Shown here: piece after piece, positions 24,844 to 33,751 of the stretch
Numbering within the stretch: the first letter of the stretch is position 1
Layout of the letters: each line of letters starts with the position of its first letter
Origin: an uncultured Mucilaginibacter sp.
GTDB lineage: Bacteria; Bacteroidota; Bacteroidia; Sphingobacteriales; Sphingobacteriaceae
Direction of reading: 5' to 3'
DNA length: 64,000 bases
Assembly: GCA_903864275.1 (NCBI GenBank)
Contig: CAIPFE010000056.1
Span: 62,001-126,000, forward strand
The notes under the pieces: model-generated
Databases searched by the model: none
The model's input: only the letters and a program-made list of their open reading frames with translations
Told to the model about the DNA's origin: nothing
Made by a program: the position numbers and the translations under genes

Positions 24844-26670
24844 TTAACCAACCTCAAATTGTAATCCGCTCAGATACCGGTATAACCCCTGCTCATTGCT
24901 GATGAGCTCCAGGTGGCTGCCGCTTTCAATGATCTTTCCTTTTTCAAGTACAATGATCTTATCGGCTTCGCGGATAGTAGAAAGGCGGTGGGCTATTATG
25001 ATCGAGGTGCGGTCTTTCATCAATTCTTCCAGGGCTTCCTGTACAAGGCGTTCTGACTCGGAATCAAGCGACGAAGTGGCTTCGTCAAGTATCAGTATAG
25101 ACGGATTTTTTAACAGCGCCCTTGCAATTGCAACGCGCTGGCGCTGCCCACCGGATAATTTAACCCCACGCTCGCCAACAATAGTTTCGTAGCCTTCGGG
25201 GAACGATGTGATAAACTGGTGCGCGTTGGCCCTTTGCGCTGCCTGCATAATTTCATCTTTTGAAGCGGTTAACTTTCCATAGGCAATATTCTCAAATATC
25301 GACCCGCCAAAAAGCATTACATCCTGCGGAACGATAGCTACCTGGTTACGGATGTCTGTGAGTGAATAATCACTTGAGGGCTTGCCATCAAATAATATAG
25401 TGCCGCTTTGCGGATGATAGAACTGTAAAATTAATGCAGCCATAGTAGATTTACCCGAGCCGCTTGGCCCGACAATAGCCACCCTTTGCCCGGCTGCCGC
25501 ATCAAACGACACATCTTTTAATACCTCCACTTCGGGCCGCGATGGATAGGCGAAACCTACATTTGAAAAGGAAAGATTGCCCTCAATTTTTTGCCTGATG
25601 ACATTGTCGATTTCGCGGATCGATACTTCTTCGCCTTTTTCATCCAGTATTTCCAGCACGCGCTCGCTTGCGCCAACTGCTTTTTGAACGTTGGCGTACA
25701 GGTCGGGAAAACTGCCCATCGCGCTGCCCATAAAGGCTGCATACAGGGCAAATTTCAGTAAGTCGCCGACGGTAATCTCGTGGCTATTAACCAGCGTACA
25801 GGCATAGCCCACTATGGCCACAATTGCCCCGAACATACAGAACACGATAAATGATACAAACATGCCCCTGTATTTGGCGCCTTTTATGGCAATATCCGCA
25901 ACCTCACGGATATTTTTTCCATAGCGCGCCGCCTCGAATGCCTCGTTAACGAACGCTTTAACGTTGGCAATTCCTTGCAGTGTTTCCTCAATAACTGTGT
26001 TTGATTCCGCCAGTTTATCCTGCGCCTGGCGGGAAATTTTCCGGATAAACCGGCCAAAAAAAATCGCAACTACAATTAAAGGCGGTACCAGTATCAGCAT
26101 CGCTAGTGCCAACTTTATCGAAATTATCGCCATAAAGATCACACCGCCAACCAATAAGACTGATTGCCTTATCATTTCGGCAATTGTTGTTGTAAGCGTA
26201 TCCTGTATTTGCGAAAGGTCGGCCGAAATGCGGCTGTTAAGCTCGCCCACCCGGCGGTTCGAAAAAAAGTTCATCGGCAATGTGATCAGCTTAAAATAGG
26301 TATCCCTGCGAATATCGGCTAAAGAACGTTCGGCGACGTTCACAAACCATAATATCCTAAAAAACGATACAAACCCCTGTAAAAACAACACGCTGAATGC
26401 AAGTATTAAGATGCCTTTTATTGTTCCCGGTAAAATACCGCCTTTGTGCTTTCCCTGTGCCGTATCTATCAGGGCCCCGATGAACGAAGGAAATGCAAGC
26501 CCAACCAGGCTCGACAAAAATAAAAATCCCAAAGCGGCAATAAACATGCCCCTGTAGGGCTTTATGTATGCCACCAAACGCGAAATATTATTAAGGGTTT
26601 GCTTGTTTAATTTTGCTTTGGGCAATTCCGTTTCCGCCGCGTTACTGCTGTTTAATCGTCTCCTGGCCAT
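24844..26670 (-). CDS. MsbA-like ABC exporter, fused membrane and ATPase domains
   Basis: This 608-residue half-transporter has an ABC-exporter membrane domain with six helices (about 40-335) followed by one nucleotide-binding domain: Walker A GPSGSGKST (about 399-407), signature LSGGQRQRVAIARALL (about 503), Walker B ILILDEATSSLD (about 525) and the His switch IIAHRLST. It works as a homodimer in the inner membrane. Similarity is highest to MsbA/lipid exporters and multidrug exporters, and sequence alone does not separate these. It stands alone, flanked by a half word element downstream. There is no partner subunit nearby. Confidence 0.9.
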   Translation of the reverse strand: MARRRLNSSNAAETELPKAKLNKQTLNNISRLVAYIKPYRGMFIAALGFLFLSSLVGLAFPSFIGALIDTAQGKHKGGILPGTIKGILILAFSVLFLQGFVSFFRILWFVNVAERSLADIRRDTYFKLITLPMNFFSNRRVGELNSRISADLSQIQDTLTTTIAEMIRQSVLLVGGVIFMAIISIKLALAMLILVPPLIVVAIFFGRFIRKISRQAQDKLAESNTVIEETLQGIANVKAFVNEAFEAARYGKNIREVADIAIKGAKYRGMFVSFIVFCMFGAIVAIVGYACTLVNSHEITVGDLLKFALYAAFMGSAMGSFPDLYANVQKAVGASERVLEILDEKGEEVSIREIDNVIRQKIEGNLSFSNVGFAYPSRPEVEVLKDVSFDAAAGQRVAIVGPSGSGKSTMAALILQFYHPQSGTILFDGKPSSDYSLTDIRNQVAIVPQDVMLFGGSIFENIAYGKLTASKDEIMQAAQRANAHQFITSFPEGYETIVGERGVKLSGGQRQRVAIARALLKNPSILILDEATSSLDSESERLVQEALEELMKDRTSIIIAHRLSTIREADKIIVLEKGKIIESGSHLELISNEQGLYRYLSGLQFEVG

Positions 26671-26757
26671 TTATTGTTTGCTGTGTATCCTTATGTAATA
26701 ACTGTTGGACGATTGAAACGGCCTAACATTTTATATCACGTAAAGATAGCTACAAAA

Positions 26758-27282
26758 TTACGCTACACGCCTGCTTTTCCGGGTAAGCAGGTACAAAGTC
26801 AGCACAAACAATAGCGCCAATGCAATAATAAACTTGAGTTTTGTATTTTCCTGCTGCTGCTGTTGCTTTTGTGCGTCTGCCTTAAGGAGATCAACCTGGG
26901 TCCTTAACCTGTTGATGGTGGTCATAAAGCCAAGATTGCTTTTTTCAGCTTCTTTTGAATGGCTTTGAACTTGTGTACGCTGAAATACGGTATAATCAAA
27001 CAATATTTTTAATTCCCTATAAATAGCATTGTCAGTTTTAACAATATCCATTAAAATATCATTGGAGCGGCGAATATCCTTTTTGGTTTGTAAACCGAAA
27101 ATGCCCGTATGCATGCTCAGGCTTAGGTCATACTGGCCAAATTTTAGTGCCCGTTGGTCAAGCATATTGTTTATCTTTTGGCGTTCAAGCTGGTAAGCAA
27201 GTGAGTCGTTTTTTGCCTGGGCAAAAACAATTGCGGTTGAAAGGCAAACAAGGCTGGTCAGGATAATTTTTTTAATCATCAT
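26758..27282 (-). CDS. Secreted or membrane-anchored coiled-coil hypothetical protein
   Basis: I do not recognise this 174-residue protein. It has a signal peptide ending IVFAQ. A helical middle (about 30-130) includes INRLRTQVDLLKADAQKQQQQQ, likely a coiled coil, and a single C-terminal transmembrane helix LALLFVLTLYLL is followed by a basic tail. This tail-anchored topology suggests a periplasmic helical domain held in the inner membrane. It lies 6 bases after the SAM hydroxide adenosyltransferase gene on the same strand and is probably co-transcribed. Confidence 0.6.
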   Translation of the reverse strand: MMIKKIILTSLVCLSTAIVFAQAKNDSLAYQLERQKINNMLDQRALKFGQYDLSLSMHTGIFGLQTKKDIRRSNDILMDIVKTDNAIYRELKILFDYTVFQRTQVQSHSKEAEKSNLGFMTTINRLRTQVDLLKADAQKQQQQQENTKLKFIIALALLFVLTLYLLTRKSRRVA

Positions 27283-27288
27283 AATTCT

Positions 27289-28071
27289 TTATTGTTCCAA
27301 AAAATCAATAACAACACTATCTCCAAGGCCTAATCCCAGTAAGCCACTGGCATTTCCTTTGTTTATCGCAATTTCAAGGTGATCGCTAATCCCAAACAAG
27401 CATAATTTTTCGCCTTCGGGCACTTCATTATAATGCCAGCTCAGGTGGTCTATTGTTTCATTGCGTTTAAATGAAAGTTTAAAAAGCCTGCCGTTTTGTT
27501 CGGTGTTAAAAAACTCCTTGGTAATATTGGTAATTACATTTTGAAATGAATCAATATAAATTACCACACCCTTGATCCGGTTTTTTTCAATTGCCGGCTG
27601 CAGGTTCATTTTTTTCTCGATACCGCTTACCGGGATGCCGATTTGGGTAAGTTTACCGCCCTGCGCCAGGTGGCAGGCGGCTTTAACAAAAATATCAGCC
27701 AGTGGGAAGTGTAAAAATTTCAGATCCTGCATAATATTTATTTCAACCATTTCGTCGGGGTCTTGATCAAACATCAGCGAGAAAATGCCATTATCGGCGC
27801 CGACAAAAAAATGGTTTTTGTACTTTATGGCCAGGTACCTGGTACCCGTATTAAAAACGGTGTCGATACCGATCAGGTGGACGGTAGCGTCAGGGAAGTA
27901 ATAAAAACTGTTCTTTAATATAAAAGCCGCCTGCTGAATATTATAGGCAGCAACGCTGTTGGTTATGTCAACAATATTTACCGACGGCAGCAATTTCAGG
28001 ATAGAGCCTTTGAGGGCAGCCTGGTAAATATCTTTATCGCCCAAATCAGTAGTTAAAGTTATTATTGCCAT
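27289..28071 (-). CDS. SAM hydroxide adenosyltransferase (DUF62 family)
   Basis: A 260-residue protein of the DUF62 / SAM hydroxide adenosyltransferase family, which hydrolyses S-adenosylmethionine to adenosine and methionine, or is related to fluorinase and chlorinase. The N-terminal block ITLTTDLGDKDIYQAALKG, with the nucleophile-activating Asp, and the loop FFVGADNGIFSLMF (substrate contact) are clear; the C-terminal small domain starts near residue 165. It lacks the fluorinase-specific insertion as far as can be seen. It is divergent from phoH across repeat R11. No halogenation genes are nearby, so hydrolysis is the more likely role. Confidence 0.83.
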   Translation of the reverse strand: MAIITLTTDLGDKDIYQAALKGSILKLLPSVNIVDITNSVAAYNIQQAAFILKNSFYYFPDATVHLIGIDTVFNTGTRYLAIKYKNHFFVGADNGIFSLMFDQDPDEMVEINIMQDLKFLHFPLADIFVKAACHLAQGGKLTQIGIPVSGIEKKMNLQPAIEKNRIKGVVIYIDSFQNVITNITKEFFNTEQNGRLFKLSFKRNETIDHLSWHYNEVPEGEKLCLFGISDHLEIAINKGNASGLLGLGLGDSVVIDFLEQ

Positions 28072-28118
28072 TAATTTTTCAAATATTTATCACTAATCTT
28101 GTGCAAGCGTTTTTTGAA

Positions 28119-28197
28119 TTGAGATATGAGATTTGAGATGTGAGCTATGAGACGCAATGTCCTTATCTCAAATCTCATAGCTCATAGCTCATATCTA
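28119..28197. repeat. Word palindrome R11 (word GAGATATGAGATTT)
   Basis: The left arm TTGAGATATGAGATTTGAG plus ATGTGAGCTATGAG pairs with the right arm TATCTCAAATCTCATAGC plus TCATAGCTCATATC, with a centre of about 13 bases. It sits between divergent genes, so it cannot be a shared terminator. Confidence 0.9.
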
Positions 28198-28261
28198 TTT
28201 AGATTGCTACAAATATTCAATTTTTAATTCATAAAAATCTGCTACTAAAAATCAATTTGTA

Positions 28262-29224
28262 TTGAACGAACTTAAATTGTCAATTGAACAAATCAACCCG
28301 GCGGTATTATGGGGCCCTAATAATGATCATTTCGAGATCATCAAAAAGCAATATCCAAAGCTTAAAATAGTGGCCAGGGGTAACGAGGTTAAGATACTGG
28401 GGGACGAACACGAAATAAACATTTTCCAGGAAAAATTTGCCCACTTGCTTCAGCATGTGGAAAAATATGAAAACCTTAACATAACCGACCTCGAAAGGAT
28501 ACTGGGTTCGAAAGCTTCCGACAGTAGCCCGGCACCTGAAACTTCTGCTGATAAATTTGCAAGCGGCGAAGTTATTGTTTTCGGGCCAAATGGGGTTATG
28601 GTAAAAGCGCGTACCGCAAACCAGCGGCGCATGGTGGAGTGTATTAATAAGAGCGACATACTTTTTGCCATTGGCCCCGCCGGTACGGGTAAAACCTATA
28701 CCGCAGTGGCTTTGGCGGTAAGGGCTTTGAAAAACAAGGAAATAAAACGCATTATATTAACAAGGCCGGCTGTTGAAGCAGGGGAGAACCTTGGGTTTTT
28801 GCCCGGCGATCTGAAAGAAAAGATCGATCCGTATTTACGGCCTTTGTATGATGCCCTGGACGATATGATCCCGGCCGAGAAATTGAAATTTTACCTGGAA
28901 AACCGGACCATTGAAATAGCCCCGCTGGCATTTATGCGTGGACGGACCTTAGACAATTGCTTTGTGATATTGGACGAGGCGCAAAACGCCACCGATATGC
29001 AGCTGAAAATGTTCCTGACCCGTATGGGGCCATCGGCCAAATTTATTGTAACTGGTGATGTTACGCAGATCGACCTGCCGCGAAAGCAACAATCGGGCTT
29101 ACATACGGCCTTACGTATATTAACGGATATTCATGGAATTGAAATTGTTTATCTTAGCGGTGAAGACGTAGTGAGGCACAAACTTGTTCGGAAGATTTTA
29201 GCAGCCTACGGGGATATACAGTAG
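28262..29224 (+). CDS. phoH: PhoH family ATPase
   Basis: The 320-residue protein is a PhoH-like P-loop ATPase of the RNA helicase-like class, with an N-terminal KH-like segment (about 1-105) and the ATPase domain (about 115-320). Walker A is GPAGTGKTYT (about 138) and Walker B is VILDEAQNAT (about 236). Further motifs are RPAVEAGENLGFLPGDL and FIVTGDVTQIDLPR. The start codon is TTG (28262); no ATG is available in the first part of the conserved domain, so a non-ATG start is real. It is probably involved in RNA metabolism. It is followed by purC across repeat R12. Confidence 0.9.
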   Translation: MNELKLSIEQINPAVLWGPNNDHFEIIKKQYPKLKIVARGNEVKILGDEHEINIFQEKFAHLLQHVEKYENLNITDLERILGSKASDSSPAPETSADKFASGEVIVFGPNGVMVKARTANQRRMVECINKSDILFAIGPAGTGKTYTAVALAVRALKNKEIKRIILTRPAVEAGENLGFLPGDLKEKIDPYLRPLYDALDDMIPAEKLKFYLENRTIEIAPLAFMRGRTLDNCFVILDEAQNATDMQLKMFLTRMGPSAKFIVTGDVTQIDLPRKQQSGLHTALRILTDIHGIEIVYLSGEDVVRHKLVRKILAAYGDIQ

Positions 29225-29236
29225 GTGAGCGGGGAA

Positions 29237-29371
29237 GTCGATAGTCCATGGTCGATAGTCCATGGATCTATTCATTTATTTACAAAAAGAAAAGGTCTAA
29301 CCTTATTTGCCATGGACTATAGACTATCGACCATGGACAAATCTATGAACCATGAACTATGAACGATGAAC
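29237..29371. repeat. Word palindrome R12 (words TCGATAGTCCATGG and ATGAACC), includes the purC start
   Basis: The left arm AGTCGATAGTCCATGGTCG plus ATAGTCCATGG pairs with CCATGGACTATAGACTATCG plus ACCATGGAC on the right (29311-29338). Four ATGAAC words in a row (ATGAACCATGAACTATGAAC, then GATGAAC) overlap the purC start codon at 29359. Confidence 0.9.
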
Positions 29372-30315
29372 TAACATCACTAAAAGAAACCCATTTCACA
29401 TTTCCGGGCCAGACTAATTTTTACAAAGGCAAGGTACGGGACGTTTATACTATTAATAACAAATACCTGGCAATGGTCGTAACCGACCGCATATCGGCTT
29501 TTGATGTTGTATTGCCTGAGGCAATACCATACAAAGGGCAGGTATTAAACCAGATAGCGGCTAAGTTTTTGCAGGCGACTGCTGATATTGTTCCAAATTG
29601 GGTTATTACGGTACCCGATCCAAGTGTTACGATCGGCCGGATTTGCGATCCTTTTAAGGTGGAAATGGTGATCCGCGGATACCTGGCCGGTCATGCCTGG
29701 CGCGAATACAGCGCAGGTAAACGACAGGTTTGCGGGGTAAGCCTACCTGATGGCTTGAAGGAAAATGATAAGCTACCGGAACCTATTATTACGCCAACCA
29801 CCAAGGCATCGATAGGGCATGATGAGGATATTTCAAGAGCGCAAATATTGGCGAGAAATATTGTTTCTGAAAATGACTATATCCAACTCGAAAATTACAC
29901 CAAAGCCTTATTTAACCGGGGGACTGAAATAGCGACAAAGCAGGGCCTGATATTGGTGGATACAAAATACGAATTTGGAAAAGCTGATGGGAAAATTTAC
30001 CTGATCGATGAAATACATACACCAGACTCATCAAGGTATTTTTATAGCAACGGCTACGATGAAAGACAAAAGGAAGGCGAGCCGCAAAAACAGCTTTCAA
30101 AAGAGTTTGTCAGGAAGTGGCTAATCGAAAATGGCTTCCAGGGGAAGGATGGACAAGTAGTACCTTTAATGACAAATGAGATCGTACAATCAATTTCAGA
30201 AAGGTATATTGAGCTTTTCGAACAAATTACCGGAGAGCACTTTACTAAGCCCGGAAATGAAAATGTAACAGGTAGGGTTGAAAAAGCAATAAATAATGCA
30301 CTTACTACTCTGTAA
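29359..30315 (+). CDS. purC: SAICAR synthase (phosphoribosylaminoimidazolesuccinocarboxamide synthase)
   Basis: PurC joins aspartate to CAIR in de novo purine synthesis. The 318-residue protein is of the long type: [83 protein letters not shown] and [10 protein letters not shown]. The start at 29359 (ATGAACGATGAA) is one copy of the ATGAAC word of repeat R12, in frame. Four such ATGs lie in tandem, so initiation may be spread. There is no PurR box or other purine gene adjacent. Confidence 0.95.
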   Translation: MNDELTSLKETHFTFPGQTNFYKGKVRDVYTINNKYLAMVVTDRISAFDVVLPEAIPYKGQVLNQIAAKFLQATADIVPNWVITVPDPSVTIGRICDPFKVEMVIRGYLAGHAWREYSAGKRQVCGVSLPDGLKENDKLPEPIITPTTKASIGHDEDISRAQILARNIVSENDYIQLENYTKALFNRGTEIATKQGLILVDTKYEFGKADGKIYLIDEIHTPDSSRYFYSNGYDERQKEGEPQKQLSKEFVRKWLIENGFQGKDGQVVPLMTNEIVQSISERYIELFEQITGEHFTKPGNENVTGRVEKAINNALTTL

Positions 30316-30369
30316 TTTTTTATTTGTACGCAAAATAATTATATCTTAGCTTTTTAATTAGAACAAAAA

Positions 30370-30750
30370 ATGAAATTTACTGTTGATAAACACGAAAAAT
30401 ATATTTTGTTAAAACTGAACGAGGCACAATTGAATTCAATTGTGTCGCCTCAGCTTAAATCTGAACTTATCCTGATCAACACGGAAGGTCAGAGAAATAT
30501 AATTTTCGACCTTTCGCAGGTGAAGTTTGCCGATTCATCCGGTTTAAGCAGTTTATTGGTTGGACACCGGTTATGCAAAAATGCTTCCGGTACTTTTATT
30601 TTAACTGGTTTGAACGATGCTGTTGCCCGGTTAATTACGATTTCGCAGCTTGATAGTGTACTTTCTATTGTTCTTACTCCTGAAGAAGCGATCGATCTGG
30701 TTTTTATGGAAGAAATAGAAAAGGAATTAAAAAAAGAAGCAAAATCCTAA
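30370..30750 (+). CDS. STAS domain protein, anti-sigma factor antagonist-like
   Basis: A 126-residue protein containing one STAS domain. The loop with the phospho-acceptor is VKFADSSGLSSLLVGHRLCK, Ser56 being the candidate residue aligned with SpoIIAA, and the C-terminal helix is EEAIDLVFMEEIEKEL. Such proteins usually switch an anti-sigma factor by phosphorylation, but no serine kinase or sigma factor gene lies here. It is 18 bases upstream of RNase Z and likely shares its transcript. A second reading is a structural STAS adaptor. Confidence 0.8.
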   Translation: MKFTVDKHEKYILLKLNEAQLNSIVSPQLKSELILINTEGQRNIIFDLSQVKFADSSGLSSLLVGHRLCKNASGTFILTGLNDAVARLITISQLDSVLSIVLTPEEAIDLVFMEEIEKELKKEAKS

Positions 30751-30768
30751 TATGGGTGTTCGCCAGGA

Positions 30769-31683
30769 ATGAAATTTGAAGTAACAATACTTGGAAGCAG
30801 TTCGGCAACCCCAATTTACAACAGAAATCCCAGCTCACAGGCGTTAAACATTAATGAACGACTTTATTTAATTGATTGCGGCGAAGGTACCCAACAACAA
30901 ATGTTGAGGTATGATGTCAAAGCCAGTCGTATCGACCACATCTTTATCAGCCATCTGCACGGCGATCATTATCTTGGCCTCGTTGGCTTACTTTCGTCCC
31001 TTCATCTTAACGGCCGCATAAAACCATTAAATATTTATTGCCCGCATCTTTTAAAAGAAATTATTGATCTGCAGTTAGCGAGCTCTGAAACCGAGATACA
31101 ATATCCTATTCATTATAAGTTTACCAATCCGGCACAGGCTGAAGTGATCCTGGAAAATCAGGATATTTCTATCGAAACCATCCCGCTGGAGCACGGGATC
31201 GCTTGTACCGGTTTTCTATTCAGGGAAAAGAAAAGGCTCAGAAAACTGATCAAAGAAAAAATGGAGGAGTTTAATATACCCGTCGCCTATTTCACGGCGC
31301 TAAAAAAGGGGGATGATTACACTGCCCCAGATGGCAATATCTATAAAAATGAAACCCTTACCCATGACTCTGCTGAGCCTAAAAGCTACGTCTATTGTTC
31401 TGATACTTCATACAATGAAGGGTATTTTGAACAAATCAGTAATGCCACTCTATTGTACCATGAGGCGACTTTCTTAAATAATATGCTCGACAGGGCAAAC
31501 GAGACCCGCCATACAACTGCTTTACAAGCTGGCGAAATTGCATTAAAAACACATGCCAAAAGGCTATTGATTGGCCACTTTTCTGCAAGATATAAAACCC
31601 TTATTGAACTTTTGGAGGAAGCCAGGAGCGTTTTCCCGGCCACTGAGTTAGCTGTTGAAGGGAAAACATTCGTAATTGAATAA
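30769..31683 (+). CDS. rnz: Ribonuclease Z
   Basis: RNase Z trims the 3' trailer of tRNA precursors. The 304-residue metallo-beta-lactamase protein carries the motif SHLHGDH (H62, H64, D66, H67) and later ligands in PLEHGIAC, YCSDTSY and LIGHFSARY. The exosite-containing long or short form cannot be resolved exactly, but the length matches bacterial short forms of about 300 residues. It follows the STAS gene by 18 bases. It converges on mlaD across a 68-base region with a palindromic repeat. Confidence 0.93.
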   Translation: MKFEVTILGSSSATPIYNRNPSSQALNINERLYLIDCGEGTQQQMLRYDVKASRIDHIFISHLHGDHYLGLVGLLSSLHLNGRIKPLNIYCPHLLKEIIDLQLASSETEIQYPIHYKFTNPAQAEVILENQDISIETIPLEHGIACTGFLFREKKRLRKLIKEKMEEFNIPVAYFTALKKGDDYTAPDGNIYKNETLTHDSAEPKSYVYCSDTSYNEGYFEQISNATLLYHEATFLNNMLDRANETRHTTALQAGEIALKTHAKRLLIGHFSARYKTLIELLEEARSVFPATELAVEGKTFVIE

Positions 31684-31684
31684 G

Positions 31685-31739
31685 TGGCTGCCTGTCGTGG
31701 CAGTAAAAAAACGGCCACTGCAACTTTGAAACTGCCACC
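31685..31739. repeat. Word palindrome R13 (word GTGGCAGT) between convergent genes
   Basis: GTGGCTGCCTGTCGTGGCAG on the left pairs with GGCCACTGC and ACTGCCACC on the right. It lies between rnz and mlaD, which converge, so it may also act as a two-way terminator. Confidence 0.7.
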
Positions 31740-31751
31740 ATATCCCGCCAA

Positions 31752-32696
31752 TTAATTTTTCTTTCCGCCAAAAACCGAGAAACTTACGTAGTGCTTTGGA
31801 TGTGCTTTAACATCAATAAACAGGCTGTCGAGGTGTTTCGACGCGCTTTGCAGGTTAGCGTATAGCTTGTCATCATTGAGCAGCAAACCCAGCGATCCCT
31901 TATTAGTATTAATTTTATTGATCGTTGCCTGCAGATCAGCCATGGCTTTATTGGCGTTCTCAAGCGTTTGTTTAAGGTTTGCATTGGCTACATCAGCACT
32001 TACTTTCTCAAAATTTGAAGTAATATCTGTCACGTTAGCCGAACTTGTTTTCAAGTTGGACGACACAGTTTCCGTGTTGGCAAGTATATTATTAATATGA
32101 GTTGTCTGACTGCCGATAAGCGCATCAATTTTCTTCGTTGTCCCCTCAAGTGTTTGCAGGGAGTTGGCTATACTTAAAAAACTCCTGTCGACATTTTTTT
32201 GAAAATTAGGGTTTAATATTTTGTTTATAGACGCCAGGGATGAATCTAATTTGGTAATAAGATTTTCTGCTTTCATTTGAATCGGCTGCAAACTTTCGGC
32301 TAAACTTCCCTGTATATCGGCGCGCAGCGTATCATTGTCTTCGGCATTGGTATTGCTGTTGCCATATTCAAATACAATAGCCTTGCTGCCTAAAAGATCG
32401 GTGCTTACCAATTTTGCAAGGGTGTTTGATGGCACATTATATTTACGTTCAACTTTAAACTCAACAATGGTATGCCCGTCAGGCCGCAGCTTCATTTTTG
32501 AGATCCTTCCAATTTGAAATCCGTTTACGAGTACCGGTTTTGATACAGTAAGACCGTCGACACTACTGTAAATGGCATAAAATCTGTTGCTGCCCGAAAA
32601 GACGTCGTCCCCGCGTAAAAAACTATAACCTAATATCAGTATGGTAATTGCGATGGCTGTTAATACGCCGATTTTAGTTTCGTTGGTTATTTTCAT
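31752..32696 (-). CDS. mlaD: MlaD-family lipid transport substrate-binding protein
   Basis: The 314-residue protein has one N-terminal transmembrane helix (about 10-28) and an MCE/MlaD domain (about 38-115; IYSSVDGLTVSKPVLVNGFQIGRI). A long helical, Ser/Asn/Thr-rich C-terminus (about 140-300) probably forms a tunnel of helices in the homohexamer. MlaD binds phospholipid between inner and outer membrane. The permease (mlaE) and ATPase (mlaF) genes are not in the window. It is followed by the amidase gene on the same strand, with R14 between. Confidence 0.88.
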   Translation of the reverse strand: MKITNETKIGVLTAIAITILILGYSFLRGDDVFSGSNRFYAIYSSVDGLTVSKPVLVNGFQIGRISKMKLRPDGHTIVEFKVERKYNVPSNTLAKLVSTDLLGSKAIVFEYGNSNTNAEDNDTLRADIQGSLAESLQPIQMKAENLITKLDSSLASINKILNPNFQKNVDRSFLSIANSLQTLEGTTKKIDALIGSQTTHINNILANTETVSSNLKTSSANVTDITSNFEKVSADVANANLKQTLENANKAMADLQATINKINTNKGSLGLLLNDDKLYANLQSASKHLDSLFIDVKAHPKHYVSFSVFGGKKN

Positions 32697-32699
32697 GTT

Positions 32700-32780
32700 T
32701 AGAGATTAGAGATTGGCGATTGGCGATTAGAGATTGAATGGAGGCGGATCAAATTTAATCTCTAACCTCTAATCTCTGAT
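32700..32780. repeat. Word palindrome R14 (word TTAGAGATTAGAG)
   Basis: TTAGAGATTAGAGATTGGCG plus ATTGGCGATTAGAGATTGA on the left pairs with TTAATCTCTAACCTCTAATC plus TCTGATC on the right. Confidence 0.88.
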
Positions 32781-32787
32781 CACCAGG

Positions 32788-33699
32788 TTATGGCGATACC
32801 TGTTCCACCTCGGCTTTGTAATTTATTATTGCCCTTACAATTGATGCTACTATTTCATTTTGACCAGCCTCTGAATTTAAATACGCTTCATCATCCGGAT
32901 TATCAATATAACCGGTTTCAACAAGTACAGCAGGCATGGCGCTATGACACAATACATGTATGCCTTGTTCCCTGATGCCTTCATTATGCCTGCCATCAGT
33001 ATTGACAAGTTCGGTATCAATCAACTCGGCAAGGTGTATACTCTGTTTACGATATTTGCGTTTGTACTCGTTCATTAGGATTATCGACGCAGGGTCATTA
33101 AGATCAGGGTTGGCATTCATTTCCTGATCCCCACCTTCGATCAAATTTTGTTTGATGGCATTTTCTCCTTCTCTGCTTCGCCAAAAGCCATAAACCAGCA
33201 TCAAAACACCTCTGCCCGAGTGGTCGGGAATTTCAATAGTGCGGTAAACCGGTTTATGATGTTTATGCCCAATAACTTCATGCACGTACCTATTTGGTAA
33301 AGAATTACAATGCAGCGAAATAAAAAGGTCGCCTTTATTTTCATTGGCAATTTGCGCCCTTCGTTGTAAGGAAACATCATCTTCGGTAGTCCGGGTAAGT
33401 ACTACTTTTAAATTGGGTATTTCTTTTTCTATTTCTTTTTGCAATTTAAATGCCAGGGCAAGCGTTACATTTCTCTCGGAAGAATACGAGCCCGAGGCGC
33501 CATGGGAAAAAGTACCCGGTGCGCCGGCTGGATGATTGCCGCCATGCCCCGGATCAATAATAATGGTTTTGATTTTGTAACTACTACCGGTGACCGTATC
33601 CTTTTGTGAAGAATTACTTAATGCAAACGAAAAAAACGGTAGAGATATCAGAATTAACGATAAACCAGAAATCAATCTTTTCAATGCCTTATTTTTCAT
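32788..33699 (-). CDS. N-acetylmuramoyl-L-alanine amidase (Amidase_3)
   Basis: This 303-residue exported protein cleaves the amide bond between MurNAc and L-Ala in peptidoglycan. A signal peptide (about 1-27) is followed by one catalytic domain (about 43-298). The zinc ligands are H52 (IIIDPGHGG), E75 (SSERNVTLA) and H128 (LFISLHCNS), and a catalytic Glu sits in PAVLVETGYIDNP. No LysM or SH3 domain is attached. It is divergent from the LptD-like gene across 52 bases, so the two probably share overlapping promoters. A TATTTTTG box on the reverse strand at 33728-33735 fits a Bacteroidota -7 element. Confidence 0.92.
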   Translation of the reverse strand: MKNKALKRLISGLSLILISLPFFSFALSNSSQKDTVTGSSYKIKTIIIDPGHGGNHPAGAPGTFSHGASGSYSSERNVTLALAFKLQKEIEKEIPNLKVVLTRTTEDDVSLQRRAQIANENKGDLFISLHCNSLPNRYVHEVIGHKHHKPVYRTIEIPDHSGRGVLMLVYGFWRSREGENAIKQNLIEGGDQEMNANPDLNDPASIILMNEYKRKYRKQSIHLAELIDTELVNTDGRHNEGIREQGIHVLCHSAMPAVLVETGYIDNPDDEAYLNSEAGQNEIVASIVRAIINYKAEVEQVSP

Positions 33700-33751
33700 T
33701 ATTTTTGAACGCTGTTAACTATATCTGCAAAAATACTATTCATAATCTATT

